Positions 54,066-63,755 of a stretch of DNA of 64,000 nucleotides are shown piece by piece; position 1 is the first letter of the stretch; the number at the start of each line of letters is the position of its first letter. A program made the position numbers and the translations under genes. Source of the DNA: Mixta sp031457955 (GTDB lineage: Bacteria > Pseudomonadota > Gammaproteobacteria > Enterobacterales > Enterobacteriaceae); contig NZ_JAVDXN010000001.1 in assembly GCF_031457955.1 (NCBI RefSeq), positions 868,001 to 932,000 on the forward strand, given 5' to 3'. The notes below the pieces were generated by a model. That model did not search any database and was not told where the DNA came from. It saw only the letters and a list, made by a program, of their open reading frames with translations.

Positions 54066-54155
54066 ATGATTAAGTGGATTGTTCTCTTCTGTTTTTTTTG
54101 GTTTGTTATTGGCCATTTTTATAATCGCTTAACAGATGACTCCGCCTCTGATTGA
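54066..54155 (+). CDS. Candidate 29-residue small membrane protein
   Basis: ATG after AGGGA at an 8-base spacing; translation MIKWIVLFCFFWFVIGHFYN then a short polar tail ending in SASD. One strong hydrophobic helix (residues 4-19) with aromatic residues. A -10-like TATTAT lies about 35 bases upstream and a terminator follows at 54294. It resembles the many short single-helix proteins of enterobacteria; no family recognised. Confidence 0.45.
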   Translation: MIKWIVLFCFFWFVIGHFYNRLTDDSASD

Positions 54156-54293
54156 TGCATTCTCAGTCTGATTTACTTTGCTATAAACATTCGCTTTGCC
54201 AAAAGCAAGAAAATTCCTTTTTAGATCATGGACATTATAGCTTTTTGATGATAAATAGCTGAGCCAACTTACCAGAAAAATAGTAGGGCAAAT

Positions 54294-54337
54294 AACAAAC
54301 AGAGCGCCGTTTCCTCGGGAGGTGCTCTGTTTGTTTT
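54294..54337 (+). terminator. Terminator between the small ORF and the effector-like gene
   Basis: AACAAACAGAGC ... GCTCTGTTTGTT (12-base arms) followed by TTT. The plus-strand end is more T-rich; it may also stop minus-strand transcripts from 57064. Confidence 0.7.
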
Positions 54338-54346
54338 TACAGCCGA

Positions 54347-57064
54347 TCAGTACAAAATATTCATTTTACGCTTTGTCTTAACAGGCGATAAATCACTTTC
54401 GTTTTGATATTGAAACTCTATTTCGCCCAAAAGCTGATCGTAACTGATAGCATGGACAGTGGAGAAATTTAAAAGCGGTAAAGGAACTGATGCTGTTTTA
54501 TGCTGCAAGGAGCTATTCCTACGGAATTCCAGTTTCTTTAACCGGTAGGCATCGTTTTTTTCCGCTGTTGCTGTACTGGCATCGGCCTCATTATTATCCG
54601 TTGCGTCAGAAGAATGAGAAAGCGTAGCGATAGGTTCATAATGAGAGACCACCTCGATGACGCAAGATTTATTCTGACTGGATCGTTCTTGCCTCTTTAA
54701 AGCACTTTTTAATTCAGCAAGAATACTATTTACCACCGTCATTTCTTTATCCACCGTGGCGATTCTTTTTAATGCTACCCCCTTCCTGGCGCCTTTCTTA
54801 TCATTAACCTTGATAAACATTGGCGTATGGGCAACATCCGCAATATTGTTTACTCTAATAAAACCCTGAGTTAAATTGGCGGAGGGTTTATTTTCTTCGC
54901 CTTTTGAATAAATAGTCACCCCCTTATCATTTTTATATTCCGCCAATGTCTTCCCTTCTTCCAGCAAAGGTAGAGGATAACACCAAAGGATATCATCCCC
55001 TCCTCCGTGCATGGCTATCGGCATGACTTTCCATTCAGCAAAAAGAGCAGCTTCATGATTAAGCGTGGTAATTTTCAACGTATCGTTGGGGGATGCGAAA
55101 ACCTTTTCGTTCTTTCCCACTGATTCTGACGAGCTGCTCTTTACATTTAATAAATCCATTGCCAGGCGCCCACCAACGGCAGTTCGCGGCATCACCATAT
55201 AGGTATTGGGATTAACCATCGTCCCAGCCTGCAACCTTAATTCGCTTTTAGCCTCAACTTTAACCACCAATCCTTTTTCTTTTATCTTTTCAGCCTCAGC
55301 TTCATCTACAAACATATCGTTGAATGTAGAACTTTCTTCCAGATTGCAAAACTGCTCAGCGAAATCTTTGAAATGCTCTTCTGACAGTTCAAATGAAAAG
55401 TTACTACCGAAAGCAGACTGCATGGTGATAATAGCATTCGCTTCAAAGGGCATAACCGTCATGTAATCGACACTATTCGCATTCAGTAAGCTTCTTTCCA
55501 GCCCCTGCCCCGTGCCAGCTAAAGCAGTGAGAGCCTTTGATTTCCGATGGTTAAAAGCTACTTTAATATTTCCCGTTTCTGTCTTAGCAATTGACAGGTT
55601 ATATCTTTCTGACAACTCCATGACAATACCCGCGAACCAGCCAGGCATAAAAGGGAGGCCACCTGAACCTATACCGAAAAATGCGGCGATTCTGTCAGCA
55701 CTGGTCAAGTGTACAGTCTCTCTGGTTTTTATGTTATCAACCAGCCTTATTAATGATTTTGAAAATTCTTTTTCTGCCTTTACGCCGACTGCCTCATCAA
55801 TCAACTTTGATAATGGTTTTGCGCGGGTCATTATCTTTTCACGACTGTTTGTACACAGTTCGTTTTTATCGTTAATGTTTTTACCGGAACCGGTTTGTGC
55901 CGATCGGCTTAGTCCTTTACTACTTTTTATTGAGCTTTCGAACACGGGATCAAGGACTTTAGCAAAATTTTTAGCCATCTCTTTACAGTCGCCTTCAGCC
56001 GAAGCTTGTTTTCCTTTTTTAATTTTCCCTCTGATATTATCGATAATGGTTGAAACCAGAGGAATGTATTCACTGCTAAAGTTACCCGCTCGGTCCGAAG
56101 TAAAGGGAAGCCCGGCATGATATTTTTCATGCGGGTCGTTTCCTAAACGCGATGAAAATATCTGTGGTGGTTTATGGCTCATCTTTCTTACTGATAGGTC
56201 CCTGTGCGATATATGCTTCGGATCGATATAAAAAATTCTTCTTTTTTCTTCACTTTTTATTTCGACCTGCAATATCCCATTGACTCTTTTTATGCTTGAA
56301 ATGACCTGCTTTGAACTTAATTGCATATTTATTTCAAAAAGGAAAAATGAGTAATCTTTAACCGACTCCCCTTTTTCAATCGTCTTTAAATACAATTTAT
56401 TCTCTTTCACGAAATACGAAACCGTATAATCTTCATCCACTTTAAACGTTAGATCGTCATGCCTTATTTGTGGATGATAATCTTCAAAATCAAGCTCGAT
56501 TAATTGTTCGCTGTTATGATTAACAATTTCCGGAATGGAAATATTGATCACATAGCTTTTACCGGTGTCTTTCTCATTCCCTATTAACAGACCGTTATCA
56601 TCTATATAGAGATCCTGGAATTTTTTATCAGCGTTGTTTTGTGATAATTTTGATACTTTATAGGTGTAGCCCGTCGTGTATTTTTTGATAACGCCTTTGA
56701 TAAAGTTATGACTTTTACCTTTTATCAATACCAGATGGCCGTCCTTATCGATAGACATGCCAAGGTTATTAATGGGAAGAGTTGACACCATGGCGCAACT
56801 AACATAATCCTTTGCACTGATATCTTTTATATTGCAATTATTATATTCCAGCCTTATGTGGCCACAATCTTTATCTGAACCATCAGATAAGGCCAGATTG
56901 GAAACAGCTTTACTACGTCTCAGGCCAAGCGGTGAGTTATTTATACCATTTAAATCATTATAAAATGAATAATTATCCCCTTTTGAAAACGAATAACTTC
57001 TTAACAGATCCCCGGTTTTAGCAATATTTTCCATTCCATATTGGCTATTCGACCTTGATAGCAT
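54347..57064 (-). CDS. Large AT-rich effector-like protein, possibly a divergent AvrE/DspE relative
   Basis: 905 residues from MLSRSNSQYG, with AGGAGG just upstream. Polar, Ser/Asn/Lys-rich, no signal peptide or obvious transmembrane helix. The Ser/Asn-rich N-terminus (~1-60) suits a type III secretion signal. Residues ~90-300 are beta-rich with repeated turns (DKDGHLVLI, DDNGLLIGN), recalling a propeller. From ~455 the layout GIGSGGLPFMPGWFAG, RYNLSIAKTETGNIKVAF, then VKVEAKSELRLQAGTMVNP recalls the beta-barrel part of AvrE-family effectors, but at half their length (AvrE/DspE ~1800). No WxxxE motif and no upstream hrp box were found. Base composition is far AT-richer than the core genes, pointing to transfer. 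The AvrE link is my reading of motif style only. Confidence 0.45.
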   Translation of the reverse strand: MLSRSNSQYGMENIAKTGDLLRSYSFSKGDNYSFYNDLNGINNSPLGLRRSKAVSNLALSDGSDKDCGHIRLEYNNCNIKDISAKDYVSCAMVSTLPINNLGMSIDKDGHLVLIKGKSHNFIKGVIKKYTTGYTYKVSKLSQNNADKKFQDLYIDDNGLLIGNEKDTGKSYVINISIPEIVNHNSEQLIELDFEDYHPQIRHDDLTFKVDEDYTVSYFVKENKLYLKTIEKGESVKDYSFFLFEINMQLSSKQVISSIKRVNGILQVEIKSEEKRRIFYIDPKHISHRDLSVRKMSHKPPQIFSSRLGNDPHEKYHAGLPFTSDRAGNFSSEYIPLVSTIIDNIRGKIKKGKQASAEGDCKEMAKNFAKVLDPVFESSIKSSKGLSRSAQTGSGKNINDKNELCTNSREKIMTRAKPLSKLIDEAVGVKAEKEFSKSLIRLVDNIKTRETVHLTSADRIAAFFGIGSGGLPFMPGWFAGIVMELSERYNLSIAKTETGNIKVAFNHRKSKALTALAGTGQGLERSLLNANSVDYMTVMPFEANAIITMQSAFGSNFSFELSEEHFKDFAEQFCNLEESSTFNDMFVDEAEAEKIKEKGLVVKVEAKSELRLQAGTMVNPNTYMVMPRTAVGGRLAMDLLNVKSSSSESVGKNEKVFASPNDTLKITTLNHEAALFAEWKVMPIAMHGGGDDILWCYPLPLLEEGKTLAEYKNDKGVTIYSKGEENKPSANLTQGFIRVNNIADVAHTPMFIKVNDKKGARKGVALKRIATVDKEMTVVNSILAELKSALKRQERSSQNKSCVIEVVSHYEPIATLSHSSDATDNNEADASTATAEKNDAYRLKKLEFRRNSSLQHKTASVPLPLLNFSTVHAISYDQLLGEIEFQYQNESDLSPVKTKRKMNILY

Positions 57065-57314
57065 ACATCCTCCTGATGTATTGATAATGCAATAAATAGT
57101 TATTCCTGAACGAACCCGAATATAAAGGCATACAATAAATTGATCTATTAAAAAATAGCGATTTCGTGACAACTCAGGCAAAAGCGTTTTTTTCCTGCCA
57201 AGCCCCTTTTAACTCGGTGTTGAGGCATCGTTATTGATTTTTACTATAGTATGTTGTAACTAAAATCATTGCGTGCAGCTCAGCCCTCTTGCCTGTTACG
57301 CACCACACAGACAT

Positions 57315-57337
57315 AAAAAAAGCCGCATTTAGCGGCT
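57315..57337 (-). terminator. Terminator overlapping the end of the Rrf2-type gene
   Basis: On the minus strand AGCCGC-TAAAT-GCGGCT followed by seven T; the TAA stop codon lies in the loop. Confidence 0.85.
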
Positions 57338-57814
57338 CTTTTTACACAATGTTTCAGGTTCCGGTTCGGGAACGGCCTCACAGCCGCTGGTATCTTTATT
57401 TTTTAGCTCTTCGAGCGCGTCGGCGACGGTGCGCTTAGCCAGCACCTTAAGCGAGGCCTCTTCCGCCTCGTGAGCAATAGCTTTGAAATACCAACAGGCG
57501 TTAGCGCTCACCACGCAGCGTGCCGGCACTTCCGGGCGTGAGGCCCAGATTTTCTTATCCTCAATCACTGAGACATAGATATCACGCAGCGTGATTTGCT
57601 CGGCAGGACGGCCAAGGTGAATCGAGCCGGTACGCCCTAACGTGGAAACGATAATTCCATCGCGCGTCAGCGGCACCATCAGCTTACGGATAAAGCTTGG
57701 ATTGGCTTCCAGACCATAGGCTAAAATAGCGCTGGTGGAACGTTTGCCCGACTGCTCCGCCATCGCTACGCTCAAAACCATCTGCAAAGCTGTCGGGAAG
57801 CGGTAATCTAACAT
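57329..57814 (-). CDS. Rrf2-family transcriptional regulator
   Basis: 161 residues from MLDYRFPTALQMVLSVAMAEQ; an earlier in-frame ATG (57856) adds 14 unconserved residues. The winged helix-turn-helix (TSAILAYGLEANPSFIRKLM) and dimer helix are typical of Rrf2 proteins. Two Cys (ARCVVSANACWYF) lie where cluster-binding members carry three, so Fe-S sensing is uncertain. Single gene; targets unknown. Confidence 0.85.
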   Translation of the reverse strand: MLDYRFPTALQMVLSVAMAEQSGKRSTSAILAYGLEANPSFIRKLMVPLTRDGIIVSTLGRTGSIHLGRPAEQITLRDIYVSVIEDKKIWASRPEVPARCVVSANACWYFKAIAHEAEEASLKVLAKRTVADALEELKNKDTSGCEAVPEPEPETLCKKSR

Positions 57815-57981
57815 TTCATCATCCTGAGTTGCGGTGAATCTTATTCTTTTTAGCACCGCGGCTGTGAAGAATCATGCGAAATAATATAACAAACACGGTT
57901 ACTTTTATGAAGTCAGCCGCAGAGGCAAGGCACATAATCACAATTTTTCACCACTTTTAGTAGCAATATGCCGCCCTGCCG

Positions 57982-59178
57982 TTACGATGCCTGAGGCGTT
58001 GTTTGAGGCTGCGGCATGCGTATTTTCAGCAGCAGCGTCAGCAACACATTGATTAACGCCAGTGCGCACAGCAGCAGCAATGTCGCCTGCGCGCTAAAGT
58101 GCTGAAAAACCCAGCCGCCCATCAGCGGCGTAAGCGCCTGACCAATTAACGCCGGACGCGCCATACGCCCGACGACAACCGCATAGTCTTCCGGCTTTAC
58201 CAGCGCCAGCGGCAGCGTTCCGCGCACGATCGCCCGTAAACCGTTGCCCGCACCGTAAAGCAGCATGCTGAGCATGGCCAGCTGGGGAAACAGCACCAGC
58301 ATGATCAGCCCCAGCGCCACCAGACCCACGGAAAATAGCGTAGTCCAGACCGGATGCCCACGCCGAAATGCCATATCCAGCACACGCGAAGCCACCTGAC
58401 ACGGTCCCAATACGGCGCTAATCGCCAGCGCGGCGGCTAGCGTATGGCCCTGGCTTTGCAACAGCGTAATCAGCTGTACTGAAATGGCGGTCATAATCAC
58501 CGATGCCAGGGTAAAAATGGCGCACAGCAGCCAGAAGAGATCCCGTGGTATGGCCTGCGGCTTGCTTGACGGCGTGGCGCTGCCCGCACTGATTTTTCGC
58601 CCGCCGCCTGGCGGTAACGCGAACAAATAAGCGGGAAACACGCTAATCAGCAACAGCGCAGCATAAGCAAAACAGGCTTGCCGCCAGCCCAGCCATTCAA
58701 TAAGCAAGGCGCAGAACGGCCATACCAGCGTGGTACAGAAACCGGAAATCAACGTGATGCTGGTAATGGCGCGACGTGCCGTTGCGCCATACAGCGTGCC
58801 AAGCGTGGCGAACAACGCATCATACAGTCCCATCGCCATACCGATGCCGATAATGGCCCAGGCCAGCAGAAACAGCCACAGCGCATGACTAAGCCCGACC
58901 AGCGCCAGCCCAACAGCCAGTACGCTGCCGCTGGCGGCCAGCATTGAACGTCCGCCGGTGCGGGCGATAATCCGACCGCTTAGCGGTGCCAGCATACCGG
59001 ACACCAGGATCGCCAGCGACAGTGCGCCATAAATCCATTGCTGTGACCAGCCGGTTTCCCGGCTCACCGGCGCGGCAAGCACCGCCATAATATAAAATGA
59101 GCCGCCCCAGGCAACGATCTGCACAGCGCCTAAGAGTATGATGCCGACCAGACCGGGGTAAGCGATTTTCTGTTGCAA
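57982..59178 (-). CDS. MFS transporter
   Basis: 398 residues, about twelve helices, with an MFS loop motif in PLSGRIIARTGGRSML (about 65-80). It begins at a TTG codon (MQQKIAYPG); a weak GAG-type RBS precedes it. It follows the XRE-regulator gene by 14 bases, so the two form an operon. Substrate unknown; efflux of a compound sensed by the regulator is plausible. Confidence 0.8.
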   Translation of the reverse strand: MQQKIAYPGLVGIILLGAVQIVAWGGSFYIMAVLAAPVSRETGWSQQWIYGALSLAILVSGMLAPLSGRIIARTGGRSMLAASGSVLAVGLALVGLSHALWLFLLAWAIIGIGMAMGLYDALFATLGTLYGATARRAITSITLISGFCTTLVWPFCALLIEWLGWRQACFAYAALLLISVFPAYLFALPPGGGRKISAGSATPSSKPQAIPRDLFWLLCAIFTLASVIMTAISVQLITLLQSQGHTLAAALAISAVLGPCQVASRVLDMAFRRGHPVWTTLFSVGLVALGLIMLVLFPQLAMLSMLLYGAGNGLRAIVRGTLPLALVKPEDYAVVVGRMARPALIGQALTPLMGGWVFQHFSAQATLLLLCALALINVLLTLLLKIRMPQPQTTPQAS

Positions 59179-59192
59179 TCCGTGGCTCTCAG

Positions 59193-60053
59193 TTAGTTAG
59201 CGGAAGTTATGATCTCCAGCGCAGCCGCGCTGGCTTCATCATCTGGAATATAAACCATCAAGCGATCGCCATTACGCGGCGCCGACCACCAGTTATTTTG
59301 TCGCAAAGCCAGCCTGCCGGTTTGCGGATGAGAAAAGTATTTCACCCGGTTTTCAATGCTGCGCAGCTCATAACGTTGCCAGGTATCACGAAATTCATCG
59401 GAGCTGGCAAGCAGTTGCGCCAGAAAATCCTCCCAGTGCGGATCGCCCAGGTGTTCACCCATTTGCGCGCGAAACATCGCGACCATTTGCGGCATAACCT
59501 CATGCCAGTCGGCGACCGCGCTGCGCCATCCCGCGTGATTAAACGCCAGCCACATGCAGTTGCGTTGCGCTTCGGGCAGCGTTTCCACATCCACGTTCAT
59601 CAGCCGTGCCCAGGCCTGGTTATGGCCCATAATGTCGAAGCGCTGATTTTGCACTACCGCAGGCAGCGGATTCAGGCTGTCCAGCATGATGCGCGTGTGA
59701 GCGGAAATTTTGGCGCAGGCTTTTGCGGCGCGGGTGGTGGGATGGGTCTGACCCGCCAGTCGAAACAGGTGTTCGGTCTCCGCCTCGTTACACTGTAACG
59801 CAGCGGCAATAGCAATGAGCGTTTTTGCGGAAGCCTTGATCTCTCTGCCCTGCTCCAGCCAGGTATACCAGGTGACACCCACGTCGGCCAGCTGCGCCAC
59901 TTCTTCCCGCCGCAGGCCAGGCGTACGACGATGACGCATACGCGGAAGCCCAAGCCGAACCGGATCGAGGCTTTCGCGTCGGCTACGTAAAAAATCGCCT
60001 AACAGGCGGCTGCTGGATTTTTCCGGTGTTTCAGGGCGCGTGGCGAGCGGCAT
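59193..60053 (-). CDS. XRE-type regulator with MmyB-like ligand-binding domain
   Basis: 286 residues. N-terminal helix-turn-helix with the hallmark RRTPGLRREEVAQLADVGVTWYTWLEQGR; C-terminal PAS-like MmyB domain (ILDSLNPLPAVVQNQRFDI-type region about 125). Such regulators often control a neighbouring transporter or oxidoreductase. It is divergent from the DHA2 MFS gene (117-base gap) and upstream of another MFS gene. Confidence 0.88.
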   Translation of the reverse strand: MPLATRPETPEKSSSRLLGDFLRSRRESLDPVRLGLPRMRHRRTPGLRREEVAQLADVGVTWYTWLEQGREIKASAKTLIAIAAALQCNEAETEHLFRLAGQTHPTTRAAKACAKISAHTRIMLDSLNPLPAVVQNQRFDIMGHNQAWARLMNVDVETLPEAQRNCMWLAFNHAGWRSAVADWHEVMPQMVAMFRAQMGEHLGDPHWEDFLAQLLASSDEFRDTWQRYELRSIENRVKYFSHPQTGRLALRQNNWWSAPRNGDRLMVYIPDDEASAAALEIITSAN

Positions 60054-60169
60054 GGTGTTCTCTCTTTAGGCAGGCTGGTAGCGTTAATACCATGATAAGC
60101 AAAAACTGGTACCCGTTTAATCAATGGTTGATGCTAAGCCTCACCTGTTACAAAAACAAGAGATGCACG

Positions 60170-61591
60170 ATGAATACCACAACATTAGGAAGAGCCGGGC
60201 TGGTGGTTTTGCTGGCCGGACAGCTGCTGCCAATGATTGATTTTTCCATTGTTAACGTGGCGCTGGATGCCATGGCCGCCAGCCTGCATGCCACCGCCAT
60301 TGAGCTGGCGTTGATAGTGGCGATTTACGGCATCGCGTTTGCCGTCTGCCTGGCGATGGGTAGCCGCCTGGGCGATAACGTCGGCCGTCGCAGACTGTTT
60401 ATCAGCGGCGTTTGGCTGTTTGCGCTGGCCTCGCTGCTGTGCGGCCTGGCAAGCAACGTCAAACTCCTGTTGCTGGCGCGGGCGTTACAGGGGATTGGTG
60501 CCGCGTTGGTCGTACCGCAAATTCTGGCTACGCTGCACGTCACGCTACAGGGGCGCGCCCATGCGCGCGCGATCGGACTGTATGGAGGGATCGGCGGACT
60601 GGCCTTTATTATTGGCCAGGTAATGGGCGGTTTTTTGATTGGCGCAAATATTGGCGGCTATGGCTGGCGCAGTGTATTTTTGATCAATCTGCCGGTGTGC
60701 CTGCTTATTTTACTTACCGCGCCGCGTTTTATTCCTGAGACCCGTAACGCTGAGCCGCTGCCGATCGATAAAGCCGGAACACTGCTGCTGGCGAGCGCTA
60801 CCGGCAGTTTGATGGTGGCGCTGGCGCTCGGGCCGGTATTGCACTGGTCATGGCCGTGCCTGCTGTTGTTAATGCTGTTTCCCCTGCTGCTGGTTCAGCT
60901 ATGGCGAACGGAAGTCGCTCTGGAAAAGCGTGGCGGTGCGCCGCTGCTGCCGCCAGCGCTGTTGCGCCTGCCCAGTATGCGTTTTGGCATCAGCCTGGCA
61001 GTACTGTTCTTTAGCTGCTGGAGCGGTTTTATGTTTGCCGTTGCGCTGACGTTACAGTCGGGCGTGGGCATGAGCGCCTTCTCATCGGGCAATGCCTTTA
61101 TCGCGTTGGGCGCAACCTACTTTATTGTTTCCATCAGCTCGACGCGCATTGTAGAAAAACTGGGCAAGCGTCATACCCTGCTGCTGGGTTGTATGATTCA
61201 GATGAGTGGTTTACTGCTGCTGATAGCGACGTTTTACTATGGCTGGGCGGCGGTGGGCATTATCACGCTGATACCGGCGACCTCGATTATTGGCGGCGGT
61301 CAGGCGTTGATTGTCAGCACTTTTTATCGCATTGGCATGGCGGACGTGCCGACAAATTATGCCGGAGCCGGTAGCGCTACGCTGTCCACCGTGCAGCAGG
61401 CAGCTTTTGGCATGGGGCCGATGGCGCTGGGATCGCTGTTTACCCAAATGTTGCAGCAGGGAGATTATCGCCAGGCGGTGCTGGCTACGCTGGTCGCAGA
61501 GTGGCTGTTGATGTTGATTTTGTTGCTGCGCACGCTGTGGTCAAAACGTACCTTTGTAGCGTCGTGTCCGGTAACAAGTATGCTTAAGTAA
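60170..61591 (+). CDS. DHA2-family MFS drug exporter
   Basis: 473 residues from MNTTTLGRAG, with about 14 helices. Motifs: DFSIVNVALDAM, GSRLGDNVGRRRLF and the antiporter motif in ARALQGIGAALVVPQIL. Likely a proton-driven multidrug exporter controlled by the divergent XRE regulator. The RBS is weak (AAGAG). Confidence 0.88.
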   Translation: MNTTTLGRAGLVVLLAGQLLPMIDFSIVNVALDAMAASLHATAIELALIVAIYGIAFAVCLAMGSRLGDNVGRRRLFISGVWLFALASLLCGLASNVKLLLLARALQGIGAALVVPQILATLHVTLQGRAHARAIGLYGGIGGLAFIIGQVMGGFLIGANIGGYGWRSVFLINLPVCLLILLTAPRFIPETRNAEPLPIDKAGTLLLASATGSLMVALALGPVLHWSWPCLLLLMLFPLLLVQLWRTEVALEKRGGAPLLPPALLRLPSMRFGISLAVLFFSCWSGFMFAVALTLQSGVGMSAFSSGNAFIALGATYFIVSISSTRIVEKLGKRHTLLLGCMIQMSGLLLLIATFYYGWAAVGIITLIPATSIIGGGQALIVSTFYRIGMADVPTNYAGAGSATLSTVQQAAFGMGPMALGSLFTQMLQQGDYRQAVLATLVAEWLLMLILLLRTLWSKRTFVASCPVTSMLK

Positions 61592-61596
61592 CCTTC

Positions 61597-61621
61597 AGGC
61601 CGGTATGTCCGGCCTTTTATT
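61597..61621 (+). terminator. Terminator after the DHA2 exporter gene
   Basis: AGGCCGG-TATGT-CCGGCCT followed by TTTATTATT. Confidence 0.85.
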
Positions 61622-61961
61622 ATTCATTGGTGAGATAATATTCTCTGCAATTTTTACAACGCGCAACCACTCATAAATATTGAAAAATATTAACAGGGTT
61701 TATTCAATTAATTTGACCTTGCCTTAGCCTTCCCGGAAATTAGCGTCTCATTTTTTCTGCACAGGCCATTCACAGCGTAACCCTCACCGCAAATTATCAT
61801 TTAACTTATTGTTTTTAAATCATTTATAAAAAATACACGCCGGCCCAATTATTTTTATTGTCTCTCCATCTCTTCTGCTCTCTTTTTTATTTGGCTTTTT
61901 AAAAAAACTCACTATATTAAATAGCCATGTTGCAAAATATTACTTCAACAGTGAGTAACTC
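61622..61961. other. AT-rich non-coding region
   Basis: About 340 bases, markedly AT-rich; no gene seen. It probably holds the promoter of the small Cys-rich protein gene that follows. Confidence 0.4.
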
Positions 61962-62219
61962 ATGGGGCAATTCTATTACGTTAATACGAAGGCTGGTTCG
62001 TCGGGTATTTATCGGGTACATTGCGCCGACTGCCCTTCTCTTCCCTCTTTGAACGAACGTTTTTTCCTCGGCACTTTTTATGCGCCGCTTGATGCCATCA
62101 AGCAGGCAAGAAAATATTATCCCCAGGCGGAAGGCTGTAAAAACTGCTGCCCAACGCGAAAAAAGAAGAAAGAAACCGCTAAAAATCAGGAAAGCGCTGC
62201 GCCTTCCCCTTTTTGCTAA
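61962..62219 (+). CDS. Small Cys-rich protein, metal-binding-like
   Basis: 85 residues. The pattern VHCADCPSLPS, then NERFFLGTFYAPLDAIKQARKYYP, then GCKNCCP matches a small recurring module (His/Cys, LP, LGxF, Ala-rich helix, GCxxCC) that probably binds a metal. The Lys-rich stretch (RKKKKE) and polar tail follow. No signal peptide, weak RBS. I know the pattern from uncharacterised proteins only; no function can be given. Confidence 0.55.
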   Translation: MGQFYYVNTKAGSSGIYRVHCADCPSLPSLNERFFLGTFYAPLDAIKQARKYYPQAEGCKNCCPTRKKKKETAKNQESAAPSPFC

Positions 62220-62457
62220 CGTTTCTGGCCATCATGATGCGTGCAGGCTCTATCTGCACTGCACGCCTGTGCCTCGCCAGCGCCAGCCGCGTTGCCCGTT
62301 GCTGTTTGGCTCGGGCAAGCCTTAAACGATAATTTTTTTGCCGTACTGTTTCACTCTTGCCATAAATCGACCACAATAGTGATTAAATGTGATGTACATC
62401 ACCTTTTGGCGATGCAACCATCAATTCTGTTAACACGTCTGGCATCCATTTATTCCT

Positions 62458-63639
62458 ATGCAAACACCTGTTTCCCGTAAAACGGCCTGGCTACGCGTTG
62501 TACTGCTGGCGGTCGCAGCGTTTATTTTTAATACCACCGAATTTGTGCCGGTGGGGCTGCTCTCTGATATCGCCGCCTCCTTTTCTATGAGCACGCCGCA
62601 AGTGGGCATTATGTTAACCATCTATGCCTGGGTGGTGGCGTTGATGTCGTTACCGCTGATGCTGGCGACGCGGAATGTCGAGCGTCGCTTGTTGCTGACG
62701 GTGCTTTTCCTGCTGTTTACCCTGAGCCATGTTCTTTCACTGCTGGCGTGGAATTTCCCGGTGCTGGTGCTGTCACGTATCGGCATTGCGCTGTCGCACG
62801 CGGTGTTCTGGTCGATTACCGCCTCGCTGGCGATCCGCGTCGCCCCGGCCGGTAAGAAAACGCAGGCGCTCAGCATGCTGGCGACCGGCACCGCGCTGGC
62901 GATGGTGCTGGGCGTGCCGATTGGGCGCATTATCGGCCAGTATCTGGGCTGGCGTATCACCTTTGGCATGATAGGCGCATCAGCGCTGGTGCTGCTGCTG
63001 ATGCTGATTAAGCTGTTGCCGAAGCTGCCCAGCGAGCATACCGGATCGCTCAGTAGCGTCCCGATGCTGTTTAAGCGTCCGGCGCTGGTCGGCATGTATT
63101 TGCTGGTTACGCTGGTCGTGACCGCGCACTATACTGCCTACAGCTATATCGAGCCGTTTATGCAGGTAATTGCCTCGCAGGGCGAGAACTTTACGACGTT
63201 TCTGCTGCTGATTTTCGGCACGGCGGGCATCGTAGGCAGCATTATCTTTAGCCTGCTGGGAAATAAGTTCCCTTCCGCGCTGCTGCTTAGCGCTATCGGG
63301 CTGATTACGCTGTGCATGGGATTATTGCTGTTTGCCGCCATTCATCCGGTAGCGGTTTCCGTGCTCTGCGTGGTTTGGGGCATGGGCATGATGACCATTG
63401 GCCTGGCGATGCAGGTGCGCGTGCTGTCACTGGCGCCGGACGCCACTGACGTGGCGATGTCGCTGTTCTCCGGCATTTACAATATCGGCATTGGTGCCGG
63501 TGCGCTGTTGGGTAATCAGGTCAGCCTGCATTTTAAAATGGCGGACGTTGGCAACGTGGGCGCGATCCTTGGCCTGCTGGCGCTGTTCTGGTGCATCTTT
63601 ATTTTCCGGCGCTACCCACAGCTGCGCAGCAACGGTTAA
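62458..63639 (+). CDS. sotB: Sugar efflux transporter SotB
   Basis: 393-residue, twelve-helix MFS exporter close to E. coli SotB/YdeA, which exports arabinose and related sugars. N-terminal AAFIFNTTEFVPVGLLSDIA and the block ALSHAVFWSITASLAIRVAP are characteristic. Single gene followed by a terminator; it lies next to rhaM at the edge of what may be a rhamnose locus. Confidence 0.92.
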   Translation: MQTPVSRKTAWLRVVLLAVAAFIFNTTEFVPVGLLSDIAASFSMSTPQVGIMLTIYAWVVALMSLPLMLATRNVERRLLLTVLFLLFTLSHVLSLLAWNFPVLVLSRIGIALSHAVFWSITASLAIRVAPAGKKTQALSMLATGTALAMVLGVPIGRIIGQYLGWRITFGMIGASALVLLLMLIKLLPKLPSEHTGSLSSVPMLFKRPALVGMYLLVTLVVTAHYTAYSYIEPFMQVIASQGENFTTFLLLIFGTAGIVGSIIFSLLGNKFPSALLLSAIGLITLCMGLLLFAAIHPVAVSVLCVVWGMGMMTIGLAMQVRVLSLAPDATDVAMSLFSGIYNIGIGAGALLGNQVSLHFKMADVGNVGAILGLLALFWCIFIFRRYPQLRSNG

Positions 63640-63698
63640 CCGTGAGCTGTCCTGATATCAGAATCCGCTATTCAGGACAGTTAACAGAAAAAATTTCA

Positions 63699-63721
63699 GG
63701 GGCCGATTGGCCCCTTTTGTT
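63699..63721 (+). terminator. Terminator after sotB
   Basis: GGGGCC-GATT-GGCCCC followed by TTTTGTT. A further inverted repeat CTGTCCTGA...TTCAGGACAG lies just before it. Confidence 0.8.
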
Positions 63722-63755
63722 CGTTGCGCTGCGCTACAGAGCGTGACCTTGCCGG

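Noticed and set aside
54347..57064. WxxxE GEF-type effector motif
   Set aside because: The few Trp residues are not followed by Glu at the required spacing.
57065..57328. HrpL-type promoter for the effector-like gene
   Set aside because: No GGAACC...CCAC pattern seen in the gene's orientation; a similar string at 57358 lies inside the Rrf2 gene.
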